From: Gammaproteobacteria bacterium | Lineage (GTDB): Bacteria; Pseudomonadota; Gammaproteobacteria; Pseudomonadales; Pseudohongiellaceae | Direction of reading: 5' to 3' | DNA: 49,365 nt | NCBI GenBank assembly: GCA_030831125.1 | Contig: JAURLQ010000176.1 | Span: 1-49,365 of the forward strand | Shown here: positions 1 through 8,984 of the stretch, one piece after another | Layout: the number at the start of each line of letters is the position of its first letter | How positions within the stretch are numbered: position 1 is the first letter of the stretch | The notes under the pieces: generated by a model | Databases searched by the model: none | What the model was told of the DNA's origin: nothing | What the model saw: the letters and a program-made list of their open reading frames with translations, nothing else | Program-made: the position numbers and the translations under genes

Positions 1-855
1 CAACTTGATATGTTCATCAAAGGATTCGGGCACCCCATACGGTACGCTGATGCTTGGTACCGCTGCCGACTTGGTCATGGCAATTTGCAGACGTCGTTCG
101 ATTTCACGCACATCTTCGAAATACTGGTCGAGCCGAACACGATCAGGGGCTGCAACGCGGGTTTTCAGTGCTGCCAGATCCTGGGTGACCGAATCCAGAA
201 TACTGCGCTGCTGTGCTCGTCGCAGGGCGCGTTCCTCGGCAGTACCCCCACTACCAAACATTCTTTCAAAGACAACCTGTGGGTTGATTTCCATTGGCAG
301 CGGACGAGTGGGCGTAGCCCATGAAATTGTGTTGGTGTACACACAGCTATAGCCCTCACCACAGTTGGTGGAGTTTGAGCCAGGATCTTCAACCGCAAGC
401 TGCAGAGAAGGCAGCAGGTTACCCTGACCCATGTGCTGCGCCAGAATCTGGTCAATGGTTGTACCCACTTCCACATCGGCACCCGTGGTTTTCTTGGGCT
501 TGATACCGGCAAGGAAAGCTGCAGCCACAAAATGGTCGGCACCGGTAACGCCCTCCGGGTTCTCTGCTGAGGATGACCACATACCACTGGTCAGTACGAC
601 TTTTTCACGCAGATGCTCAAGGGGCTTCCAGATAAACGGAAATTCAAAGTCTGTGCCTCCACTGGTCTTTTCCCAGTAACCGGGGGCAGCACCATGCGGA
701 ACAAACACTCCCGTAAAGCGCACAGGTCTCAGCTCCTGGGCCTGGGCCAGTGATGCAAAGGCAGGAAACATGGATTCCAGCAGAGGCAGGGCAAGCGTCG
801 CACCGACTCCCCGCAGGAATGTTCTTCTTGCCAGAGATTTTTTGGTTACAAACAT
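1..855 (-). CDS. DUF1552 family exported protein, N-terminal part (cut by window edge)
   Basis: The reading frame is open without a stop from the ATG at 855 to the left edge, giving 285 residues. The N-terminus has a twin-arginine-like leader (KKSLARRTFLRG) followed by a short hydrophobic stretch ending near ALPLLESM, which is the usual opening of DUF1552 proteins. A purine-rich GGAGG lies just upstream of the ATG. Later segments such as VPHGAAPGYW and SAENPEGVTGADH fit the family. DUF1552 proteins are exported and of unknown function; they often sit beside DUF1592/DUF1588-type cytochrome-like proteins, and no such partner is visible here, although it could lie beyond the left edge. The C-terminus is missing only because the window ends. 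Family call is confident; function is unknown. Confidence 0.82.
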   Translation of the reverse strand, partial: MFVTKKSLARRTFLRGVGATLALPLLESMFPAFASLAQAQELRPVRFTGVFVPHGAAPGYWEKTSGGTDFEFPFIWKPLEHLREKVVLTSGMWSSSAENPEGVTGADHFVAAAFLAGIKPKKTTGADVEVGTTIDQILAQHMGQGNLLPSLQLAVEDPGSNSTNCGEGYSCVYTNTISWATPTRPLPMEINPQVVFERMFGSGGTAEERALRRAQQRSILDSVTQDLAALKTRVAAPDRVRLDQYFEDVREIERRLQIAMTKSAAVPSISVPYGVPESFDEHIKL

Positions 856-972
856 GGTTATCTACCTCCACCGGTAAATGCCAGAACTGATGAATCGTTC
901 ATTTTACGTAGCAAAGCTTTACCTTCCTTGATTTTGTTCAAGTGAGCCGCACTTTTCACGAATGCACCTTTC

Positions 973-990
973 TTTCACATTCATGTGAAA
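973..990. promoter_or_regulatory. 18-bp perfect palindrome in a divergent intergenic region
   Basis: TTTCACAT-TC-ATGTGAAA is an inverted repeat with 8-bp perfect arms and a 2-bp spacer. It lies between the leftward DUF1552 gene and the rightward paralog array, about 65 bp upstream of a candidate promoter for the array. Its size and spacing suit a dimeric repressor operator. No regulator is identified. Confidence 0.3.
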
Positions 991-1054
991 TTCAGGCCTC
1001 AGGCCACGATTTGCTGTAATCTCGCATTCACATATCACTTTTAGCCGGGTAGGC

Positions 1055-1083
1055 TTGAAAAGATTCGACACAGGTTTTATGTA
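1055..1083 (+). promoter_or_regulatory. Possible sigma-70 promoter for the paralog array
   Basis: TTGAAA at 1055-1060 is followed after 17 bp by TATGTA at 1078-1083. The -35 is good (5 of 6) and the -10 is poor. If used, the transcript would begin near 1090, which argues against translation of the first paralog from the GTG at 1086. Confidence 0.3.
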
Positions 1084-1151
1084 TTGTGCTGGCACTATTC
1101 GGCATTTGTGAAAATGAACTCGCTGAAAACCGGAACAGGTATTGCTGCAAC

Positions 1152-2723
1152 GTGAAAATTTCTGGACGCGCTGAAAGAAATTCAAAACCACGCAAGGTAA
1201 CTTTGATGTCCTTGTTGCTGATCCTTGCATCAGCTTCAGGGTCAATTGTTGTAACAGCCCAATCTGCTGATTACAGCAGACTTGTCTTCGTACCGATGGC
1301 CGCTGAAGACATTGGCAACATCACACTGCGCCAGCCGCCCCCAGAGTCCGGATCCGACACAGCAGTGCTGACGCCTGACGATTCCCTGCTCGACTCCATT
1401 GACCGTTACAGGAGCGGGATCAATGACAGCATCGAGAATGGTGATTCCTATTCTGCCCTCATCCGGGAACAGTATTTTTCTCTGGGACAGGCCCAACAGG
1501 CAGTAGGTGAACATGTGCAGGCAATTGCATCTTTCGAACAGGCCATGCAGATTGATCGGGTGAACGAAGGGCTGTTCACCCTGAGCCAACAGGATCTGGT
1601 TGAAGCAATAATTGAAAGTCACAACAGCCTTGGTAATTTCAGGGAGGCAGCTGACTATCGCGAGTACCTCTATCTTGTGCAGAGCAGAAGTTATGCAGAT
1701 GATGACCCCAGACTGCTGGCTGCCAAGGAAGACTGGGCAGACTGGAATATCCGCTCTTACCTGTCAGACAAGGCCCGCTCTCCCCAGAGCGTAACGATTT
1801 CCACCAATGCGGGTGTCGACAATGACAAAGACTACGTGGCGATTTACAACCCGAGACTGGGCTCTACCCTGTACGTGCCCCGCAACCAGCTGCCCAATAT
1901 CCTTAATCCCTTGTCCGGGCCAGGAGCTGCAGGTGACATTTATCAACGCAGCATGACCTATGCAGTATCTCCTGAATCCATTGTCGACCAGCGATTGAGG
2001 AGAGCGGAAACACTCTATGAGGAAATTCTCGATCCTGATCGGGCTGGTCCTCCCAGCACTCGCGAAGCCACGCTGCGCGATAAACTGGGCGCTATTGCCT
2101 TTGCCAAGAAAGTCCAGATGGATGCCATAGATGACAATTCGGATATGGCTTTTCCCGGTACGGTTGGCCTTGGTATGAGGCGCAGCTCCAACCCTGTGGT
2201 AACGCGGGGGTATATCGAGACCAGAGACCGCCTGCAGGAGGCAGTAGCTGCACTGGAGGATGATCCCGATACGCAACCGTTGGAGCTTGCCGAAGCCCTG
2301 ATAAAACTGGCTGACTGGGAGTTGGCATATGACAGGAGTCAGCGTGGCTTCGATACCTATGCGAAAGCATGGTCACTGCTTGAATCTGCCGGTTTGTCAG
2401 TCGTCCAGTTGCAGGCGACACTGAATCCCCAGGTGCTGGTACCCATTCCTTCATTGGCAATTCATCCCTACAGCAGGGCCAGCGCAGGGTACTCCGACGA
2501 CTTTCCGCTTGACTATAAGGGCTACATTGATTTGACTCTCAGTGTTGACAGATATGGAAGGGTTCGCAGGCGCAACGTTGAAGGTGTCTCTGATGAAACT
2601 CCACAGATCATCAGGCGGAAACTGATGGATTATCTGGAAGACCAGAAAATGCGGCCCCTGATTTCCGATGGATCGGCAACTGCCCGGAACGATCTGAAAA
2701 TCAGGTATTACTATTCATACTGA
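1152..2723 (+). CDS. Exported TPR protein with TonB-like C-terminal domain, paralog 1 of 3
   Basis: About 523 residues. The start is uncertain. The GTG at 1152 gives a leader with a basic n-region (SKPRKVTLM) before the hydrophobic core, matching the layout of paralog 2. The ATG at 1206 has a better ribosome site (AAGGT, 7 bp upstream) but no basic residues before the core. The N-terminal half has helical TPR-like units (for example YFSLGQAQQAVGEHVQAIAS). The last 75 residues (YKGYIDLTLSVDRYGRVRRR onward, ending IRYYYSY) look like the beta-rich TonB C-terminal fold, with the typical V/I-D-RYGRV hairpin. No transmembrane helix follows the leader, so it is probably free in the periplasm. Followed 29 bp later by paralog 2. 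Function unknown. Confidence 0.7.
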   Translation: MKISGRAERNSKPRKVTLMSLLLILASASGSIVVTAQSADYSRLVFVPMAAEDIGNITLRQPPPESGSDTAVLTPDDSLLDSIDRYRSGINDSIENGDSYSALIREQYFSLGQAQQAVGEHVQAIASFEQAMQIDRVNEGLFTLSQQDLVEAIIESHNSLGNFREAADYREYLYLVQSRSYADDDPRLLAAKEDWADWNIRSYLSDKARSPQSVTISTNAGVDNDKDYVAIYNPRLGSTLYVPRNQLPNILNPLSGPGAAGDIYQRSMTYAVSPESIVDQRLRRAETLYEEILDPDRAGPPSTREATLRDKLGAIAFAKKVQMDAIDDNSDMAFPGTVGLGMRRSSNPVVTRGYIETRDRLQEAVAALEDDPDTQPLELAEALIKLADWELAYDRSQRGFDTYAKAWSLLESAGLSVVQLQATLNPQVLVPIPSLAIHPYSRASAGYSDDFPLDYKGYIDLTLSVDRYGRVRRRNVEGVSDETPQIIRRKLMDYLEDQKMRPLISDGSATARNDLKIRYYYSY

Positions 2724-2752
2724 ATTGCCTTGAACCAGCAAGTTTTTATTTG

Positions 2753-4231
2753 ATGTCATTTTCCAAGCGCCCAAACAGAACAAATGCAGTAACAGACTCA
2801 TGGCCAGCCAGGAAAGTCTGTTTTTTACTGTGCATGATCTGCAGTTCGGCGTTTGCGCAACAACCGACGGTTTCCCTGCGCTATCTGCTTTTTGATCCTG
2901 TCCCCATTAGAGTAACTCCCATTGAAGGTGATAATTCCTATACAGTAACAGAGCTCAGTCGGCTACCTGACGGTGAAGCAGTAGACCTGCGGTCATGGCT
3001 TGCACAATTGACACCCGCTTTCACCCAGCTGGACCAGGACACCATCGAAAGGCAGCTTGACTATTTCAATGACACCATTGAATCAGTAGAACTGAGCGAC
3101 GGTGCATTTTCGCCAAGACTGGGCCAGGAACTGCAGGCCCAGGGCAATGCGCTTTTGCAGGCCGGTGATATCAATGGAGCCTTGGTCGCATTTGACAGGG
3201 CCGCCCATATCATCAGGGTAAACAATGGCCTGTTCAGTCTGGATCAGGCACCCGTGATTGAAGACACCATTGAGGCTCATTTGTCCCGCGGCGATCTCAT
3301 CTCTGCAAACGAGCAACAGGAGTATCTCTACTATCTGCAGCAGAAATCTTTTGGCAACACTGATCCCGACCAGTATTTGCAGGCACTACATTCCTTTGCA
3401 GAGTGGAACCTTTACGCCTTCAACTCAAATTATTACGAAATCAGCCGAATTGCGAATGCAGCTTCTTCAGAAGCCATCAACAGCCTGTCTTTCCAGGCTT
3501 TCCGTGCCCAGAGCCTGCTGAAAGCTCAAATGCTGTACATGCAGATTGTCGATATTCTCACCCGGGGGTTCGGCAAATCAGACCCACGGCTGCCGGAAGC
3601 AGAAAAGGCCCTGGCGGTTACAAGCTATCTTTATCTTACCAATTTCGATCTGGCTGAAGATTTTGCATCGGAACAAAGACCTTACGACATTTCCATGATG
3701 CCCAAAAACGCCCTCGGCTCGAGAATAGGCAAGGATGCGCTTGAGCGACGCATTGTCTATCTGCAGAACCGGCCGGATACAGACCCGCAGACGCTTACAG
3801 AAGCTCGCCTTGATCTTGCAGACTGGCTGTTGTTTTCAAGAAAAAGAACCAACTCGCTTGAGGCCATGTTACTGGCCTATGAAGGGGCTGTGAGTTCCGG
3901 TCTTTCCGGTCAGGCACTGCAAGCGTTGTTTGCGCCTCCCCTGCCCGCTGTTGTGCCTTCTTTTGCACACCCCCGCTTTTCCCGCGCTGCGCTCAAGGTA
4001 CCGCAGGATCTGGCGCTTGATTATCACGGCTATATAGATGTGGATTATTTCCTGAACAAATATGGCCAGATCAGAACTGCCCAGGTACTTGGCAGCTCTC
4101 CCGGCACTCCAGTGGAAATCACTGAGCGGCTCATGCGAAACCTTCGGAATGCGCAGTTCCGACCCAGGATACAGGAAGGTGCCCTTCTGGAATCAGACCA
4201 CATCACTGCTCGCTTCTACTACACCTACTAA
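2753..4231 (+). CDS. Exported TPR protein with TonB-like C-terminal domain, paralog 2 of 3
   Basis: About 492 residues from the ATG at 2753 (a TTG precedes it in frame). The leader has a long basic n-region, then VCFLLCMICSSAFA and a likely cut before QQPT. The middle contains helical repeats including the block NNGLFSLDQAPVIEDTIEAH, which aligns with paralog 1 (NEGLFTLSQQDLVEAIIESH) and with the broken paralog 3. The C-terminus (YHGYIDVDYFLNKYGQIRTA to ARFYYTY) repeats the TonB-like domain. The tandem arrangement with paralog 1 suggests duplication and shared transcription. TonB-like domains normally contact outer-membrane partners; here there is no inner-membrane anchor, so a classical TonB energy role is not supported. 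Confidence 0.72.
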   Translation: MSFSKRPNRTNAVTDSWPARKVCFLLCMICSSAFAQQPTVSLRYLLFDPVPIRVTPIEGDNSYTVTELSRLPDGEAVDLRSWLAQLTPAFTQLDQDTIERQLDYFNDTIESVELSDGAFSPRLGQELQAQGNALLQAGDINGALVAFDRAAHIIRVNNGLFSLDQAPVIEDTIEAHLSRGDLISANEQQEYLYYLQQKSFGNTDPDQYLQALHSFAEWNLYAFNSNYYEISRIANAASSEAINSLSFQAFRAQSLLKAQMLYMQIVDILTRGFGKSDPRLPEAEKALAVTSYLYLTNFDLAEDFASEQRPYDISMMPKNALGSRIGKDALERRIVYLQNRPDTDPQTLTEARLDLADWLLFSRKRTNSLEAMLLAYEGAVSSGLSGQALQALFAPPLPAVVPSFAHPRFSRAALKVPQDLALDYHGYIDVDYFLNKYGQIRTAQVLGSSPGTPVEITERLMRNLRNAQFRPRIQEGALLESDHITARFYYTY

Positions 4232-4326
4232 TACAGCCCGACCCTTCACCGTTATCAACACTATGCAGATCAACACTGCATCACATGACCGTCAGGATTT
4301 CAGCTGGCATTCCTCTTTATTTTTTA

Positions 4327-4357
4327 TTAATGTTATCTTTATCTGATCTTAACATTA
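4327..4357. promoter_or_regulatory. Inverted repeat upstream of paralog 3
   Basis: TAATGTTA (4328-4335) and TAACATTA (4350-4357) are complementary 8-bp arms separated by 14 bp in an AT-rich gap of 177 bp between paralogs 2 and 3. It could be an operator or a weak hairpin. It suggests that paralog 3 has, or had, its own expression signals. Confidence 0.25.
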
Positions 4358-4408
4358 GACCCATGAATAATTTCCCTTGACCCTTAATCTCCATTGAGGG
4401 GGTTCAGT

Positions 4409-5771
4409 ATGAAAAAATGGCTTTCAGTTTCGTCTACCCTGCTCAGTGCAATTTCATCTGCTCTCATGCTTTGCAGCATGCCGGTTACAGCACGGGAAGA
4501 TTTGCGCAATCTGAATTTTTTCCCCCAGCCCATTTCTTCAGAAACGGTCACAGGGCCTCTCCTTGCTCCAGCGCTGGACCTGCCCATTGCTGATCAGGAA
4601 TTCCTGGACGATGCCGAAGGCGATATGGCAATCGCTGAATCGATCGCAAAATACACGCTTCAGGCTTCCGATACTGAAAACCGTTCGGGTCCATATGATC
4701 CGGGGCTGATCCAGACCTATCAAACACTGGCCAGTCTGTATCAGCAAAGTGGCGATCTTCACAAGGCAGTGGAAATGCTGAATCTCCAGCTGCAGGTTAT
4801 CAGGGTGACCAAGGGCCTGTTTTTCAATTGAGCAGGGTGATGTGTTCAGATCACTCGTCAATACACATGTTGAAGCCGGCGATCTGGAAAGCGCCCACCT
4901 GTATCAGGAAGCACTGCTCAATCTTGAAATGCGGGCTTACGGGAAAGACAGCCTGCAGTTTGTTTCCTCAAGGCTTGAATGGGCCGATTGGAACATGAAC
5001 CATTACCTAACCCTCTCAGCCGAGGAAACAAGCCGTACCGGGCGCAAGATCGAGGACCCTCGTGTTGTTGCAGCCTATGATAATTATGTAGCCGCACTGG
5101 AAATCATGCAGAACAACTCCAGATATGCTGATCAGAGGATGATAACCACTGAAAGAAAACTTGCCGCCCTCAATTTCATCGTAAACAGGAAAATGCATGA
5201 TCTTTCACGAACGCCTGCAGCCAGCACAAACTGGCAGGCCGCAGTGCAGGCACAGCAGCAAAAACTTGAACAGGCAGATGCTGCTCATTTCTTCAATGGC
5301 AGTTCAGCTTTCAAACGAGCCATTGTATACAGTTCAAGTTCACCCCAGCCCGACTATGACTTTATTGCACAAAGAATGATGGAACTGGGCGACTGGTATC
5401 TGCTTTTCGACAGAAGGGCGGCTGCAATTGATATATACAGCAATGCCCTGGAGGTACTCACTGCCGCCAACATCCCCGAGAAGGAAATAAATCGTATTCT
5501 CTCTCCCGGGTTGCCGGTACAGACACCTGATTTGACCTGGCAGCAGCCAGCAGAGTCAGATCAGTATGCGGGTTTCATTGACGTTGAGTTCGAACTCAGC
5601 AGATATGGCGTTGCATCAAATCCGCAGATTCTTTCCAGCACAGAACAGGACACCAGAATCGAAAAGGAACTGATTCGAACCATCCGTAAATGCAAGTTCA
5701 GGCCCATGATTGCTGATGGCACTCTTCTCGACAATGAAAAGGTCAAACTGCGGTATTACTACACTCTTTGA
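4409..5771 (+). pseudogene. Third TPR/TonB-like paralog, frameshifted at a T run
   Basis: The ATG at 4409 has a GAGGGGG ribosome site and a clear leader (MKKWLSV... CSMPVTA). The frame stops at the TGA at 4829-4831 just after VTKGLFFN. Homology resumes at once in another frame from about 4826 to the TGA at 5771. Removing one T from the run TTTTT at 4820-4824 restores GLFSIEQGDVFRSLVNTH, which matches GLFSLDQAPVIEDTIEAH of paralog 2. The repaired protein would be about 453 residues and ends with the same TonB-like domain (YAGFIDVEFELSRYGVASNP to LRYYYTL). The cause may be a real mutation, a sequencing or assembly error, or slippage. No independent start with a good ribosome site opens the second half (the GTG at 4842 is the first candidate). 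Confidence 0.85.
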
Positions 5772-5798
5772 CTCCTCTATCCATTATCTGCAACCCCC

Positions 5799-5835
5799 AA
5801 AAAAAAATGCCCCGGATATCCGGGGCATTTTCGTT
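5799..5835. terminator. Bidirectional intrinsic terminator
   Basis: AAAATGCCCCGG-ATAT-CCGGGGCATTTT at 5804-5831 forms a 12-bp stem with a 4-nt loop. A run of nine A precedes it and TTTTCGTTTT follows, so it has a U-tract in both directions. It lies between the convergent paralog 3 and the IorB-like gene and should end both transcripts. Confidence 0.9.
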
Positions 5836-5851
5836 TTACAAACGCTTTGTA

Positions 5852-8191
5852 TCAGACCAGGGTATAACCTGACTCAGACAGAGGCATCTTGCGAATACGC
5901 TCACCTGTTGCGCTGTAGATTGCATTGGTCACTGCGGCCAACAGAGGCGGCATGGAAGGCTCTCCACCACCAGTCGGCGGAAATTCTGCCGGTGGCATGA
6001 ACCAGGTATCCAACTCCGGGGTCTGTGGCATGCGCAACAGTGGGTACTGGTGGAAGTTCTGTTGCTGGATCACACCATTGTTGAAGGTGATCTTGGAATA
6101 GAACAACTGGCTGAGACCATCAATGATGCCGCCCTCAAGCTGGTTTTCAGCAGCACTGAGGTTATGGATCAAACCGAAATCGGCAACAGCCCATACCTTG
6201 TGTACACGCACATTCTTGTTGCTGCTCACTTCAACATCTGCAATCTGCGCAACATATCCGCTGTGACAGAAATAGAAGGAAAGTCCCAACGCCCTGCCTT
6301 GCGGCATCTCCCTGCCCCAGCCAGCACGCTCTGCAACTGTGCGGATTACACCGGCTGCACGACCAGTATGCATTGAACCCGGGTTTTCCGGATTCGTCAG
6401 CCTGGGCTCGCCAAGGGTATTGAGCATGAATTCCACATGATCCTTGCCTGAGGCAAGAGCCAGCTCATGCATGAAGCTCTGGAACGAGAATGCAAAGGCA
6501 TTTGAACTTGGTGCACGCATCGGGCCGGTTGGAATGGCATTGTCAAACAGGGTCTGCATGAGTCGCACGTTGGGTGTGACATCCATCGGGAATACCGAAG
6601 GATTGAGGTCTGCAGAAGTCATCGGGCCGGTACCGTTGCCGGTATGGCTGAAGAAGTGATCCTGCCATGCAACCAGATTGCCGGCCTGATCCAGACCTGC
6701 CGTGTAGGAGTGGAATCCACCCGGACGGTAGTAGTCGTGCATCATGTCATCTTCGCGGGTCCACTGCAGTTTGACCGGACGGCCTTCCATACGACGGGCA
6801 ATTGCTGCTGCCTCCCACACATAGTCGGCTGCCAGCTTGCGACCGAAACCACCCCCGATACGGGTCTGGTGGAGTATGGAGTTTTCAGGAGTCAGCCCCA
6901 GCAGAACTGCGGCACCACCTTCTGCTCCCTGCGGAATCTGGGCTGGAGCCCAGATTTCAATTTTGCCGTCCTGGAAAAGCGCGGTAGTGGTTTCCGGCTC
7001 AAGCTGTGCATGGGAGACATAGGGATATTCATAGAAAGCCTTGACCACTTTGGCTGCACTGCCAAGTGCTGCAACAGCATCACCCTTGCCGGCAGACACC
7101 TGTCCACCGCCACGCTGGTTTATCATCAGTTCTTCACCATCCTGGTCACTGGCTGCGTAGGCACGTGCTGCAAGGTCATCCCATGAAACGGTTTCAGCAT
7201 TGCTGAGATCCCAGTTCACCTCAAGCTCGCGCTTGGCCTTGATGGCAGCCCAGGTGGAAGTGGCTACCACAGCAACACCAGCAAATATGGCGCCGTTGCC
7301 GGTACCGAACATTTTCGGGTTGTCGAACTGTTCAATGATGAAGGCATCAACCACGCCGGGCATGGACTTGATGTGATCTTCGTTGAAAGACACAGGAACA
7401 CCGCCAATTTGCGGGCACTTGGTATAGGTGGCATAAACCATGTTGGGCAGTACAGTGTCTGCGCCGAACAAGGGCTTGCCGGTAACGATGGCTTCATTGT
7501 CCACGCCGGTCCAGCGACGACCAAGGAGTTTGAAGTCACTTTCGTTTTTCAGGGTCAGCGTTTCAACCGCAGGCACTTCCATGGTGGCAGCCAACTCGGC
7601 AAAATCCGCATAGGCCCATTCACGACCGGATGCCACATGAATTACTTTGGTGTCGGCAGTGCTCAACTCTGTTACTGCAATGCCAAGCTGCTGTGAAGCT
7701 GCAGCGAGAATCATGGCTCTGGCAGTTGCGCCGGCCTGGCGCATGGCCATCCAGTTCATCGGGGTGGAAAGTGAACCTCCGGCAAACTGGACACCATATT
7801 TGGTGGCATCAATATCTGCCTGAAGAACGTCAACGTCTTCCCAGGCACAATCGAGCTCCTCGGCGATGATCAGCGGCAGACCTGTCTTGATGCCCTGTCC
7901 ACATTCCGGATTCTTGGAAAAGATATTGATGCGGCCGTCTGTCTTGATCTGGACATAGGCGCTCAGTGTTGAGGTATCACTGTCAGCCTGCTGGGCAAAG
8001 GCCTTCCTGCTGCCGGTAACGCCAAAGCCACCCAGTATCAGGCCACCGCCCGTTACACCGGAAAGTTTGAAGAACTGGCGACGATTGAGTTCGGGCGCCC
8101 TGATTGCACCACTATCCTGTTTACCCAGGATGTCCTGGAAAAATGCAGGCAGTTCGGCCATGTTGATCGTATCTGTATGTTTGAAGTTCAT
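5852..8191 (-). CDS. Molybdopterin-binding subunit of an IorB-type (isoquinoline 1-oxidoreductase-like) oxidase
   Basis: 779 residues. After about 35 residues there is a twin-arginine leader (LNRRQFFKLSGVTGGGLILGG), so the enzyme is probably exported folded with its cofactor. The rest fits the large subunit of the xanthine dehydrogenase superfamily, closest to the IorB/aldehyde dehydrogenase type: QTRIGGGFGRKL, TGPMRAPSSNAFAFSFQSF, and near the C-terminus TGGGEPSMPP, which holds the conserved active-site Glu around residue 745. The family hydroxylates aromatic heterocycles or oxidises aldehydes with water as oxygen source; the substrate cannot be read from the sequence. It overlaps the iron-sulfur subunit gene by 4 bp, so the two are co-translated. 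No XdhC-like maturation factor or cytochrome subunit is nearby. Confidence 0.9.
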   Translation of the reverse strand: MNFKHTDTINMAELPAFFQDILGKQDSGAIRAPELNRRQFFKLSGVTGGGLILGGFGVTGSRKAFAQQADSDTSTLSAYVQIKTDGRINIFSKNPECGQGIKTGLPLIIAEELDCAWEDVDVLQADIDATKYGVQFAGGSLSTPMNWMAMRQAGATARAMILAAASQQLGIAVTELSTADTKVIHVASGREWAYADFAELAATMEVPAVETLTLKNESDFKLLGRRWTGVDNEAIVTGKPLFGADTVLPNMVYATYTKCPQIGGVPVSFNEDHIKSMPGVVDAFIIEQFDNPKMFGTGNGAIFAGVAVVATSTWAAIKAKRELEVNWDLSNAETVSWDDLAARAYAASDQDGEELMINQRGGGQVSAGKGDAVAALGSAAKVVKAFYEYPYVSHAQLEPETTTALFQDGKIEIWAPAQIPQGAEGGAAVLLGLTPENSILHQTRIGGGFGRKLAADYVWEAAAIARRMEGRPVKLQWTREDDMMHDYYRPGGFHSYTAGLDQAGNLVAWQDHFFSHTGNGTGPMTSADLNPSVFPMDVTPNVRLMQTLFDNAIPTGPMRAPSSNAFAFSFQSFMHELALASGKDHVEFMLNTLGEPRLTNPENPGSMHTGRAAGVIRTVAERAGWGREMPQGRALGLSFYFCHSGYVAQIADVEVSSNKNVRVHKVWAVADFGLIHNLSAAENQLEGGIIDGLSQLFYSKITFNNGVIQQQNFHQYPLLRMPQTPELDTWFMPPAEFPPTGGGEPSMPPLLAAVTNAIYSATGERIRKMPLSESGYTLV

Positions 8192-8694
8192 ACCTGACCT
8201 CCCTGCTCTGCAGCGTTGTAGAAGGCAGTGCCGTTCATGTTGTCAGCTGCAGACTTGATGGCACGCTTGATGCGGGTATAAGTTGCACAGCGGCAGATGT
8301 TGCCGGACATGGCAGCATCAATTTCCGCATCACTCGGATTCGGGTTGTTGCGCAGCAGTGCAGTAGCACTCATAAGCTGACCCGCCTGGCAGTAACCGCA
8401 TTGCGGTACATCGTGTTCGATCCAGGCCTGCTGCAGAGGCGTAAGTGCACCACCATCGGCGGCAAGACCTTCAATGGTCGTAATCTGTTCATTGCTCAGG
8501 TTCCCTACAGGAATCTGGCAAGAGCGCACTGGCGCGCCATTGAGGTGGACCGTACAGGCGCCACACTGGGCAATACCACAGCCATACTTGGTACCCAGAA
8601 GACCGAGCTCGTCTCTCAACACCCACAATAGTGGGGTGGACGGGTCGATTTCCCCGATATCCATGGTCTGACCATTGATTTGTAAAGTTGCCAT
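8188..8694 (-). CDS. IorA-type (2Fe-2S) small subunit of the molybdenum oxidase
   Basis: 168 residues, the usual size. The plant-ferredoxin-type cluster is bound by Cys39, 44, 47 and 59 (YGCGIAQCGACTVHLNG, then RSC). The second, alpha-helical cluster domain has Cys99 and Cys102 (QCGYCQAG) and Cys134 and Cys136 (GNICRCATYTRI). It passes electrons from the molybdenum site of the adjacent subunit to an acceptor that is not encoded here. There is no leader of its own, so it is probably exported in complex with its Tat-tagged partner, as in this family. It is the first gene of the two-gene unit. Confidence 0.93.
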   Translation of the reverse strand: MATLQINGQTMDIGEIDPSTPLLWVLRDELGLLGTKYGCGIAQCGACTVHLNGAPVRSCQIPVGNLSNEQITTIEGLAADGGALTPLQQAWIEHDVPQCGYCQAGQLMSATALLRNNPNPSDAEIDAAMSGNICRCATYTRIKRAIKSAADNMNGTAFYNAAEQGGQV

Positions 8695-8984
8695 AACAAC
8701 TCCCTGGTTCTTGTGAATTAGTGAAAAAGTGTCGTCTAATAACTGCGAAAAAGTGCCTAAAAATAAACCACATACCTGATCGAATCAAGCTCTGCCTGCG
8801 GTCATTGCAGACCCTGACAGCAATCTGCAGAAAACTTCAGACCGGTTTGGTCAGGCATTATGACAGTCGGTAGTGCTTTTGACATCTACAAGTTTCCTCT
8901 CCGTGGCCTGCTTTTGCACGCCTGATTGTTGTTTTCAGTCAAATTCCTGTAAAACCCACCCCGTCCATTGATCGGAGCTATCCC

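Noticed and set aside
5-352. Plus-strand open frames at the left edge
   Set aside because: They are antisense to the DUF1552 gene, which is open along its whole visible length and has a leader and family motifs.
4829-4831. In-frame TGA read through (selenocysteine or stop recoding) in the third paralog
   Set aside because: Homology continues in a different frame, not after the TGA in the same frame, so a frameshift explains it and recoding of the stop does not.
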